Source: an uncultured Oscillospiraceae bacterium (GTDB taxonomy: Bacteria > Bacillota > Clostridia > Oscillospirales > Oscillospiraceae). From it: a stretch of 24,263 nt of DNA. Made by a program: the position numbers and the translations under genes. Numbering within the stretch: position 1 is the stretch's first letter; every line of letters starts with the position of its first letter. Below are positions 1-7,372 of this stretch, one piece after another. The notes under the pieces are model-generated. The model saw only the letters and a program-made list of their open reading frames with translations. It was not told where the DNA came from and made no database searches. The DNA lies in contig CAKUNY010000008.1 of the NCBI GenBank assembly GCA_934668605.1, forward strand, positions 1-24,263, written 5' to 3'.

Positions 1-54
1 ATGGAGCGCATCCATTTGATCAAGGAGGAACTAACATGCTCTACCCCGCAATGA
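1..54 (+). CDS. C-terminal tail of an upstream gene, probably guanylate kinase (partial)
   Basis: Frame 1 is open from the window edge to a TGA at 52-54 and encodes about 17 residues (MERIHLIKEEL...). It overlaps the start of rpoZ. In Firmicutes gmk usually lies directly before rpoZ, and an ERI-x-x-I helix is a plausible Gmk C-terminus. The tail is too short for a family call, so the assignment rests mainly on gene order. The ATG at position 1 is probably internal to the gene. Frame 2 also closes early (TGA 17-19) and could be the real upstream end instead. Confidence 0.35.
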   Translation: MERIHLIKEELTCSTPQ

Positions 55-242
55 GCGAACTGCTCAAACATGTCGACAGCCGCTATCTTCTGGTGAACGT
101 TGTGGCGCACCGCGCCCGGCAGCTGTCCATTGAATCGGAAATGACCCACGAGCCGCTGACGGACAAGCCCGTCACCATCGCCATCAATGAGGTGGCAAGA
201 GGCGAGCTGACCGCGACGCTCAAGGAAAAATACCGCAAATAA
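36..242 (+). CDS. rpoZ: DNA-directed RNA polymerase omega subunit
   Basis: A 68-residue protein of the length expected for RpoZ. Omega binds the beta-prime C-terminus and helps RNA polymerase assemble. The N-terminal part (MLYPAMSELLKHVDSRYLLV) matches the family's start, with a serine/aspartate-rich turn before the YLLV helix. The following VVAHRARQL segment is the hallmark RAR(Q/E)L motif. The C-terminal half has the KPVTIAINEVARGEL stretch typical of Firmicutes omega. An AAGGAGG ribosome site at 22-28 fixes the ATG at 36. It is the first complete gene of a + strand housekeeping operon and is followed by priA after a 72-base gap. Confidence 0.93.
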   Translation: MLYPAMSELLKHVDSRYLLVNVVAHRARQLSIESEMTHEPLTDKPVTIAINEVARGELTATLKEKYRK

Positions 243-255
243 GCACTTGGCTGCA

Positions 256-294
256 AAGGCGCAGGCATTGGCCTACGCCTTCGCGCTTGTTTTT
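256..294 (+). terminator. weak hairpin with T-run between rpoZ and priA (possible attenuator)
   Basis: AAGGCG at 256-261 pairs with CGCCTT at 276-281, and AGG with CCT inside, separated by one mismatch, giving a stem of about 9 pairs with a six-base loop. A T-rich run (TTGTTTTT, 287-294) follows, but five bases after the stem instead of directly. It could partly attenuate readthrough into priA, or it may be chance structure in GC-rich DNA. Confidence 0.28.
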
Positions 295-314
295 GGGAAA
301 GGCAGGGGAAGACG

Positions 315-2762
315 ATGATTGCACAGGTGGCCGTGAGCTGCGCGGTATACGCCATCGATCAGCCGTATTCCTACCGCGTCCCGGAAAGAATGGAGCTTCT
401 GCCCGGCATGCGGGTGGTCGTTCCATTCGGAAGAGCAAACCGGCGGACGGAGGCCATCGTTCTGGCCTTAACAAACGGCAGCGAGGAGAAGCTCAAGGCC
501 ATCGTGCAGGTGCTGGATGAAAGCCCTGTCATGGACGATGAGCAGCTCCGGCTGGCGGCCTTTGTCAGAGAGCGGTATTTTTGCACGTACTATGACGCGG
601 TAAAGGCGATCCTCCCCGCCGGGCTCTGGTTCCGGCAGGAGAAAATTTACCGGCTTTGCGCGGACGCTTCCGATTGTGTCGGGCTTCTTCAAGGAAGGGA
701 GACCGAAACGGCGCTTCTGGCGCTGCTGGAAGATCTGGGCGGCAGCGCGCCGGAAAGTGCGCTTCTTTCGCAGATGGAAGACCGCGCGGCGGCGGAGGCG
801 GCCATTTCGTGGCTGCTTTCGAAAAAACTCATCGAAAACGACCTTGAGCTTTCGCAGAAGAGCACGGGGCGAAAACAGAAATTTGCCGCGATTGCCGCGC
901 CCGAGGAGGCTGCGAGATACGCGGAAAAGAAAAAGCGCACCGCGCCGGTGCAGGCGGCGGTTCTGGAGCTTCTCGGCGCGGCGGGGGAGTCCTCCTGCCG
1001 GGAATTAACCGAGCTTACGGGCGCGTCGTCATCTACGTTTGCGAGACTTCAGAAGCTCGGCCTCATCACGCTCTGGGAGCAGGAGCCCCAGCCGGAGCTG
1101 CTGCGGCCTGCGCAGGAGAGTGCCGCGCCGCCCGTTTTGAACGATGAGCAGCAGGCGGTTTTTGACGGACTTCTTACGCAGATGCGCGCGGAAAAGCCGG
1201 GGGCGGCGCTATTATACGGCGTGACCGGCAGCGGAAAAACCGCCGTTTACATTGACCTCATCTATGAGGCGCTGAAGGCCGGGAAGGGCGCGATTCTGCT
1301 CGTGCCGGAAATTTCCCTGACCCCGCAATTACTCGGAAGACTTGCGGCGCATTTCGGCGAAAAGGTCGCCGTGCTCCATTCAAGCCTTCGCATCGCAGAG
1401 CGCTTCGCGCAGTGGCGCAGGATTCGAGACGGCGAGGCTGCCGTCGTCGTCGGCACGCGCTCGGCGGTTTTCGCGCCTGTCCGAAATCTGGGACTTTTGA
1501 TCCTGGACGAGGAGCAGGAGCACACCTATAAATCCGAAAATTCTCCCCGCTATCACGCAAGAGAGATCGCGCTCTACCGGGGCGCGAAGGCAGAAGCGCT
1601 TGTGCTGCTCGGGTCGGCCACGCCGTCGATCGAGAGCATGTACAAGGCCAAACGCGGGGATTATACCCTATATACGCTCAAAAAGCGCTATAACGAGCAG
1701 GCGCTGCCGCAGGCGCAGATCGTCGATCTCAAGCAGGAGATCCGGCAGGGAAACGCGACGGCCATCAGCCTGCCGCTGGAGGAAAAGCTGCGGGACAATA
1801 TCATCTCCGGCCGGCAGTCGATCCTTTTTCTCAACCGGCGGGGAAACAGCCGGTATCTCGTCTGCGTCGAATGCGGAGACGTGCCGACCTGCCCGAGGTG
1901 CAGCGTGCACCTGACGTATCACTCGGTAAACCAGAGATTGGTCTGCCACTACTGCGGCTATTCCGAGCCTGCGCGTGCGCGGTGCCCGAAATGCGGGGGC
2001 GCACTCAAGGCCGTCGGAAGCGGGACGCAGAAGATCGAGCAGGAGCTGCGCTGGATTTTCCCGGACACGGAGGTTCTGCGCATGGATGCCGACACGGTCA
2101 CGGCCAGCAACAGCCATGAGCAGATGCTCCGGCGCTTTGAGGAAAAGAAAATCCCGATCCTTCTTGGCACGCAGATGGTGACCAAGGGGCTCGATTTTGA
2201 AAATGTGACGCTCGTCGGCGTTCTGGACGCGGATATGAGCCTATACGTGAGCAATTACCGCGCGGCGGAGACGACATTCAGCCTGATCACGCAGGTCGTC
2301 GGCCGGGCGGGGCGCGGAAAGCAGGCGGGAACGGCGATGGTGCAGACCATGACGCCGGAGCATCCCGTCATTAAGCTCGCGGCCAGGCAGGACTACGACG
2401 CGTTTTACGAGATGGAAATCGCCATCCGGGAGCTTCACCACTGCCCGCCGTTTCTGGATCTGTTTTTCATCACCTTCACGGGGCTCTATGAAGACCAGGT
2501 CGTGCAGGCGGCAAAGCGGTTCCGCGACAATCTTCGCGCGCAGTTAAAAATGCCGCCGTATGAGAGCCTTTCCACGGCGCTTCTTGGCCCTGCGCCCTGC
2601 GCCGTGGCGAAGATCAACTACACGTACCGCTACCGGCTGACGCTGGCGGCGAAAAATACAAAACCCCTGCGGCAGCTGCTGGACGCGAGTCTGCGCTCGT
2701 TTGCACGGGGAAAAGAAAATCGCGGCGTCAACGCGTATGCCGACGTCAATTCATATGATTAG
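315..2762 (+). CDS. priA: Primosomal protein N' (PriA), replication restart DNA helicase
   Basis: An 815-residue superfamily 2 3'-to-5' helicase that reloads the replisome at stalled forks. The N-terminal 3'-end DNA-binding domain (about residues 1-100) opens with CAVYAIDQPYSYRVPE. The Walker A motif GVTGSGKT is at about 302-309. The Walker B / DEAD-box position at about 398 reads DEEQ where DEEH is more usual. Eight zinc-binding cysteines follow at about 517-565, in CxxC pairs (CVEC, CPRC, CHYC, CPKC). The helicase C-terminal part holds GTQMVTKGLDFENVTLVGVL and QVVGRAGRG. The start at 315 has an AGGGGAAG ribosome site. Length is normal for clostridial PriA. coaBC, which often lies between rpoZ and priA, is absent. 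The def gene follows closely. Confidence 0.96.
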   Translation: MIAQVAVSCAVYAIDQPYSYRVPERMELLPGMRVVVPFGRANRRTEAIVLALTNGSEEKLKAIVQVLDESPVMDDEQLRLAAFVRERYFCTYYDAVKAILPAGLWFRQEKIYRLCADASDCVGLLQGRETETALLALLEDLGGSAPESALLSQMEDRAAAEAAISWLLSKKLIENDLELSQKSTGRKQKFAAIAAPEEAARYAEKKKRTAPVQAAVLELLGAAGESSCRELTELTGASSSTFARLQKLGLITLWEQEPQPELLRPAQESAAPPVLNDEQQAVFDGLLTQMRAEKPGAALLYGVTGSGKTAVYIDLIYEALKAGKGAILLVPEISLTPQLLGRLAAHFGEKVAVLHSSLRIAERFAQWRRIRDGEAAVVVGTRSAVFAPVRNLGLLILDEEQEHTYKSENSPRYHAREIALYRGAKAEALVLLGSATPSIESMYKAKRGDYTLYTLKKRYNEQALPQAQIVDLKQEIRQGNATAISLPLEEKLRDNIISGRQSILFLNRRGNSRYLVCVECGDVPTCPRCSVHLTYHSVNQRLVCHYCGYSEPARARCPKCGGALKAVGSGTQKIEQELRWIFPDTEVLRMDADTVTASNSHEQMLRRFEEKKIPILLGTQMVTKGLDFENVTLVGVLDADMSLYVSNYRAAETTFSLITQVVGRAGRGKQAGTAMVQTMTPEHPVIKLAARQDYDAFYEMEIAIRELHHCPPFLDLFFITFTGLYEDQVVQAAKRFRDNLRAQLKMPPYESLSTALLGPAPCAVAKINYTYRYRLTLAAKNTKPLRQLLDASLRSFARGKENRGVNAYADVNSYD

Positions 2763-2772
2763 GAGATAGAAT

Positions 2773-3288
2773 ATGGCACTTCGCAACATTGTCACGGTCG
2801 GAGATCCGGTGCTTACCAAGGTCTGCCGCCCGGTTACCAAATTTGATGACCGCCTTGCCCAGCTGATCGACGACATGATCGAAACGCTCCACGACGCGAA
2901 CGGCGCGGGGCTGGCCGCTCCGCAAATTGGCGTTCTGCGCCGCGTGGTGATCGTCAACACCGAGGGCGAGGACTGGGAGCTGGTGAACCCCGAGATCGTC
3001 GAGGTCAGCGAGGAAGAGCAGACCGGCATTGAAGGCTGCCTCAGCCTTCCGGGCAAGTGGGGACTTGTGACACGACCCGAGTACGCGAAGGTTCGCGCGC
3101 AGGACCGGCACGGCGACTGGTATGAATACGAAGGCGAAGACCTGACCGCCCGCTGCTTTTTGCATGAGATCGACCATCTGGACGGGCACATGTACACCGA
3201 GTTTGCCGAAAAGATGCTCACGCCCGAGGAGCTCGAGGAGCTTTTGAAGCAGGAGGAAGCGGAAGAAGGCGAGGAAGAAAACACATGA
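2773..3288 (+). CDS. def: Peptide deformylase
   Basis: A 171-residue metalloenzyme that removes the formyl group from the N-terminal methionine of new proteins. All three family motifs are visible: GAGLAAPQIG (residues 44-53), EGCLSLP with metal ligand C89, and HEIDH with ligands H131 and H135 and catalytic E132. The last residues form an acidic tail rich in glutamate. An AGGAGAT ribosome site lies just before the ATG. The stop overlaps the fmt start (ATGA, 3285-3288), so the formylating and deformylating enzymes are translationally coupled. Confidence 0.97.
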   Translation: MALRNIVTVGDPVLTKVCRPVTKFDDRLAQLIDDMIETLHDANGAGLAAPQIGVLRRVVIVNTEGEDWELVNPEIVEVSEEEQTGIEGCLSLPGKWGLVTRPEYAKVRAQDRHGDWYEYEGEDLTARCFLHEIDHLDGHMYTEFAEKMLTPEELEELLKQEEAEEGEEENT

Positions 3289-4202
3289 AGATCGTCTACA
3301 TGGGAACGCCCGAGATCGCAAAGGTGTGCCTCGAGAAGCTCTATACGGAAGGCTTTGATATTGCGGCGGTCTATACAAAGCCGGATACCCCCAAAAACCG
3401 GGGCATGAAGCTGATTCCCTCCGAAGTTAAGGCTTACGCCCAGTCGGTAGGTCTTCCGGTCTATCAGCCGGAGACGTTCAAGGACGACGCGGCGGTACAG
3501 GAGCTTCAGGCGCTTGCGCCCGATCTCATCATCGTTGTGGCCTACGGAAAAATCCTTCCCCAGCGGGTGCTGGATATCCCGAAATTCGGCTGCATCAACA
3601 TGCATGCAAGCATTCTGCCGGAGCTCCGCGGCGCTGGGCCTGTGCAGTGGTCGATTCTCAATCACTGCGACGAGACGGGCGTGACGGCGATGTATCTGAC
3701 GGCGGGCATGGACGAGGGCGACATCATCGAAATTCGGAAAACCCCGATCGAGCCGATGGAGACGACGAGCGAGCTCATGGCGCGCCTATCTCATATTGCG
3801 GCCGATCTCGCCTGCGATACCGCGCGCGCGATCGAGGCCGGAACTGCGACGAGAATCCCACAGGATAACGCAAAAGCGACCTACGCGCCGATGCTGTCGA
3901 AAGCGATGAGTCCGATCGACTGGAATGAGAGCGCAAGATTCGTCATCGACCATGTGCGCGGCCTCATTCCCTGGCCGGTCGCGACGAGCGAAATTGACGG
4001 CAAGACGTTTAAAATCTTCCGCGTCGAAAAAACCGGGAAGAAGACCGACAAAGCCCCGGGAACGCTTCTGGCGCTTACGAAAAAGGGCTTGGAGGTTGCC
4101 TGCGGCGAAGCAGATGTGCTCGTCATCACCGAGCTGCAGGCCGAGGGCGGCAAGCGCATGGCGGCCAGCGCCTACTTTAACGGTCACCCGATCAAATTGT
4201 AA
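3285..4202 (+). CDS. fmt: Methionyl-tRNA formyltransferase
   Basis: A 305-residue enzyme that transfers a formyl group from 10-formyl-THF to initiator Met-tRNA. The N-terminal formyltransferase fold starts MKIVYMGTPEIA. The catalytic residues are N105 and H107 (in INMHASILP) and D143 (in MDEGD). The ELRGAGPVQWSI stretch is the usual family signature. The C-terminal tRNA-binding domain (about 205-305) includes PWPVATSEIDGKTFKIFR. The ATG overlaps the def stop by four bases. The gene is followed after 32 bases by rsmB. Confidence 0.97.
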   Translation: MKIVYMGTPEIAKVCLEKLYTEGFDIAAVYTKPDTPKNRGMKLIPSEVKAYAQSVGLPVYQPETFKDDAAVQELQALAPDLIIVVAYGKILPQRVLDIPKFGCINMHASILPELRGAGPVQWSILNHCDETGVTAMYLTAGMDEGDIIEIRKTPIEPMETTSELMARLSHIAADLACDTARAIEAGTATRIPQDNAKATYAPMLSKAMSPIDWNESARFVIDHVRGLIPWPVATSEIDGKTFKIFRVEKTGKKTDKAPGTLLALTKKGLEVACGEADVLVITELQAEGGKRMAASAYFNGHPIKL

Positions 4203-4234
4203 ATGGACGCGCCTTTGCGTCCGGAAGGAAGCAT

Positions 4235-5542
4235 ATGAGCGCTAGAACAACAGCCCTCAGCGCGCTGATCGCCACAAGGCGGCAGGGCGCGTGGTCAGAC
4301 GGCATTTTAAAGGAATATGTGCAGCGCGACCGGCTCGAGCGGCGCGACGCGGCTCTGGCAGCCACGCTGACCTACGGCGTGATGCAGAACCGGATGCTGC
4401 TGGATTTTTATCTCGAGCAGGTGATCACGGGAGGCCTATCCCGCTTACAGCCCGCGATGCTGGACATTCTGCGCCTCGGCGCGTATCAGATCCTGCTGCT
4501 GGACAGGATCCCGGACTCCGCGGCGGTCAATGAAGCCGTCGAGCAGACGAAGCGGTATGTGAACCAGAAGGCCGCCGGAATGACAAACGGCGCGCTTCGC
4601 GCGCTGTCGCGGAAAAAGGAAAGCCTAGAAGCGCCCAAGGATCTTGCGACGAAATACAGCCACCCGCAGGCGCTGGTCGAGCTCTTGCTGCAAAGCGTCG
4701 GGGAAAACCAGATCGAGCCCTTTTTGCGGGCGGACAATGCGCCTGCGCCGACGTGCTTGCAGGTAAATACCCTGTTATCGAATCCAAGCGAGGTCGAGCG
4801 GGAGCTAACGGAGCAGGAAATTTCGTTCCGGAAGCATCCGTGGCTTCCCGGCTGCTATCTGGTAAAGGGAACGGGAAATCTCGCGAAGCTCGACCTGTTT
4901 TCCTCCGGCAGGGTCTATGTGCAGGATCCGTCTGCGAAGCTCGCGGCGATGGCGGCGGGTGTGAAGCCCGGCATGCAGGTGCTTGATACCTGCGCCGCAC
5001 CGGGCGGCAAGAGCTTCGCGCTTGCGATGCAGATGGAAAACGAGGGAAGCGTCACCTCGTGCGACATTCATGCGCACAAAATTTCTCTCATCGAAAAGGG
5101 CGCGGCGCGCCTCGGCATTTCGATCATTACCGCCCGCGAGGCGGACGCTTCGAAATTTCAGGAGGAATTCGAAGCGGGCTTTGACGTGGTGCTGGCAGAT
5201 GTTCCGTGCTCGGGGCTCGGCGTGATCCGAAAAAAGCCCGATATCCGGTATAAAGACCTTGCGCCGATCGAGCGCCTGCCTGTGGTGCAGGCGGCTATTC
5301 TGGAAAATGTGAGCCGGTATGTAAGATCCGGCGGCGCGCTTTTATACAGCACGTGCACGATTTTACGGCGGGAAAATGAGGATGTGGCAAACGCGTTTTT
5401 GAAAAATCATCCGGAGTTCCGTTTGGAGGCGTTTCCGGTTCCAGACGGATTGGGCGGTCAGAACGGCGGCATGCTGACACTCTACCCGCACGTACATGAG
5501 GCGGACGGCTTTTTCATCTGCAAGCTGAGGAAGAACGTATGA
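4235..5542 (+). CDS. rsmB: 16S rRNA m5C967 methyltransferase RsmB (Sun/Fmu)
   Basis: A 435-residue SAM-dependent cytosine-5 methyltransferase of 16S rRNA. An N-terminal NusB-like RNA-binding domain (about 1-140) contains LRLGAYQILLLDRIPDSAAV. The Rossmann methyltransferase domain follows, with SAM motif LDTCAAPGGKS. The paired cysteines are C325 (ADVPCSGLG, motif IV) and C374 (YSTCTI, motif VI). In this family one is the nucleophile and the other helps release the product. A GGAAGGAAG ribosome site precedes the ATG. The TGA overlaps the rlmN start as ATGA. Confidence 0.95.
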   Translation: MSARTTALSALIATRRQGAWSDGILKEYVQRDRLERRDAALAATLTYGVMQNRMLLDFYLEQVITGGLSRLQPAMLDILRLGAYQILLLDRIPDSAAVNEAVEQTKRYVNQKAAGMTNGALRALSRKKESLEAPKDLATKYSHPQALVELLLQSVGENQIEPFLRADNAPAPTCLQVNTLLSNPSEVERELTEQEISFRKHPWLPGCYLVKGTGNLAKLDLFSSGRVYVQDPSAKLAAMAAGVKPGMQVLDTCAAPGGKSFALAMQMENEGSVTSCDIHAHKISLIEKGAARLGISIITAREADASKFQEEFEAGFDVVLADVPCSGLGVIRKKPDIRYKDLAPIERLPVVQAAILENVSRYVRSGGALLYSTCTILRRENEDVANAFLKNHPEFRLEAFPVPDGLGGQNGGMLTLYPHVHEADGFFICKLRKNV

Positions 5543-6588
5543 AAGAAGATCTCAAATCCATGACCCTTGCCGAGATGGAGGCGGCGTTCGCATCGCTCGG
5601 CGAGCCGAAGTTCCGGGCAAAGCAGGTTTTTGTCTGGCTCCACAAGGGCGCGAGAAGCTTTGACGAGATGACAAATCTCTCGAAGACACTTCGCGCAAAG
5701 CTGGACAGCTTATACGATATCACGGCGCCCGAGGTGGCGCGCAAGCAGGTGTCTCAAAAGGACGGCACGATCAAATACCTCTGGCGGCTGTCTGACGACA
5801 ACTGCGTCGAGTCCGTCGTCATGCAGTATCACCACGGAAACACGGTCTGCATCTCGTCTGAGGTCGGCTGTCCGATGGGCTGCAAATTCTGCGCGTCGAC
5901 ACTGGGCGGCCTCGTGCGGAGGCTGCGAGCCTCGGAGCTTTTAGATCAGGTGCTGTTCAGCCAGATCGATTCCGGGCTTCCGATTTCGAATATCGTGCTC
6001 ATGGGCATCGGAGAGCCGCTGGATAATTTTGACGCGGTGATGCGCTTTCTGGAGCTTGTCAACAGCCCAGACGGGATGAACATCGGCATGCGGCACATCA
6101 GCCTGTCTACGTGCGGTCTTGTCGATAAAATCAGGCTCCTGGCGGAGAAGAAGCTCCAGCTGACGCTCTCGGTTTCTCTTCATTCGCCGGACAACGAGTC
6201 GAGAGACAAGATCATGCCGGTGAACCGGCGCTGGAACGTGGAAGAATTGCTGGCCGCGTGCAGGGAGTATTACGAGATCACCGGCCGGCGGGTGTCTTTT
6301 GAGTACACGATGATCTCCGGCGTCAGTGACAGCCCCGAGCAGGCGGAGCTGCTTGCGAAAAAGCTCTCCGGCATGGGCGCGCATGTGAACATGATCCCAC
6401 TCAACGATGTCAAGGAAACGGGGCTTCACACGAGCTCGCGCGAAGCAATCGCGCGCTTCCAGAGCATTTTGCAGTCGCACGGCATTACCGCCACGGTGCG
6501 CCGGACGCTCGGCAGCGACATTGACGCGTCCTGCGGCCAGCTGCGCCGGAAATTTGAACAGACCAACCACGAAGGAACCGCTGATTGA
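5539..6588 (+). CDS. rlmN: Radical SAM 23S rRNA (A2503-C2) / tRNA (A37-C2) methyltransferase RlmN
   Basis: A 349-residue radical SAM enzyme that makes 2-methyladenosine at A2503 of 23S rRNA and, in studied members, at A37 of some tRNAs. The [4Fe-4S] cluster motif Cx3CxxC is at C111, C115 and C118 (GCPMGCKFC). GIGEPLDN and the MPVNRRWN region are typical. The C-terminal segment RRTLGSDIDASCGQL carries the cysteine that forms the methylated-RNA intermediate. There is no extra domain suggesting the resistance variant Cfr. It is coupled to rsmB by a four-base overlap. Confidence 0.95.
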   Translation: MKEDLKSMTLAEMEAAFASLGEPKFRAKQVFVWLHKGARSFDEMTNLSKTLRAKLDSLYDITAPEVARKQVSQKDGTIKYLWRLSDDNCVESVVMQYHHGNTVCISSEVGCPMGCKFCASTLGGLVRRLRASELLDQVLFSQIDSGLPISNIVLMGIGEPLDNFDAVMRFLELVNSPDGMNIGMRHISLSTCGLVDKIRLLAEKKLQLTLSVSLHSPDNESRDKIMPVNRRWNVEELLAACREYYEITGRRVSFEYTMISGVSDSPEQAELLAKKLSGMGAHVNMIPLNDVKETGLHTSSREAIARFQSILQSHGITATVRRTLGSDIDASCGQLRRKFEQTNHEGTAD

Positions 6589-6625
6589 ATCAGAGCTTCC
6601 GGAAACATAGAAAGGGGACGATACC

Positions 6626-7357
6626 ATGCAGCTTTGGGGACTGACAGATCCCGGCAATCTGCGCGAACAAAATCAGGATTCCTACGCCATGCTCTCTTTT
6701 GCGAGAGATCGTTCCCTGATGATCGTCTGCGACGGTATGGGCGGGGCGAAGTCCGGCAATGTGGCAAGCACACTGGCGGTCGATGTTTTTTCCGACGAGG
6801 TGCGCCGCTGCCAGAAGGCGGGACTCAGCCCGGAGCGCGCGGCGGAGATCCTGCGCGGGGCGTTGGAGCTTGCCAACAAGGCGGTCTATGAGCAGGCGCA
6901 GCTGAGCGACGATTTTACCGGCATGGGCACGACGCTTGTCGCGGCGCTGATTTTAAAGGACACTGCCGTCATCATCAACGTCGGAGACAGCCGGGCGTAT
7001 TTATTTACACCCGACGGCGTGCAGCTGCTGACCGTCGACCACTCGATCGTGGAGTTCATGGTGCAGCGCGGCGAAATTACGCAGGAGCAGGCCAAGAACC
7101 ACCCCGGGAAAAATGTGATCACCAGAGCCGTTGGCACCGAGCCTTCGGTCGAGGGCGATATCTATATCCAGAAGCTGCATCGCGACGACTGTCTGCTTCT
7201 GTGCTCCGATGGGCTTTCGAACGTCATGGCCGATCAGGAGATGCTCTTTGAGGTCGCGCACGGCGTGCGCAAAAGCGATTGCTGCCAGAGACTTCTGCGC
7301 ATCGCAAAAAACCGCGGCGCACCGGACAATGTGACGGTCGCGATGGCGCTTGTTTAG
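6626..7357 (+). CDS. prpC: PP2C-type serine/threonine phosphatase (PrpC/Stp)
   Basis: A 243-residue cytoplasmic metal-dependent phosphatase that reverses phosphorylation by the neighbouring PASTA kinase. Metal-binding aspartates are visible at D18 (REQNQDS, where RxxNEDS is usual), D36 in VCDGMGG, D195 in CSDGLSN and D234 in APDNVTV. GDSRAYLF lies at 120-127. The length is normal for bacterial PrpC. An AAAGGGGACG ribosome site precedes the ATG at 6626. The kinase gene starts 15 bases after the stop, the usual phosphatase-kinase pair. Confidence 0.95.
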   Translation: MQLWGLTDPGNLREQNQDSYAMLSFARDRSLMIVCDGMGGAKSGNVASTLAVDVFSDEVRRCQKAGLSPERAAEILRGALELANKAVYEQAQLSDDFTGMGTTLVAALILKDTAVIINVGDSRAYLFTPDGVQLLTVDHSIVEFMVQRGEITQEQAKNHPGKNVITRAVGTEPSVEGDIYIQKLHRDDCLLLCSDGLSNVMADQEMLFEVAHGVRKSDCCQRLLRIAKNRGAPDNVTVAMALV

Positions 7358-7372
7358 GGAAGGAGCAGTCTT

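Noticed and set aside
5941..6657. 238-residue - strand ORF
   Set aside because: Antisense of rlmN. It is Arg/His rich as expected for a shadow frame.
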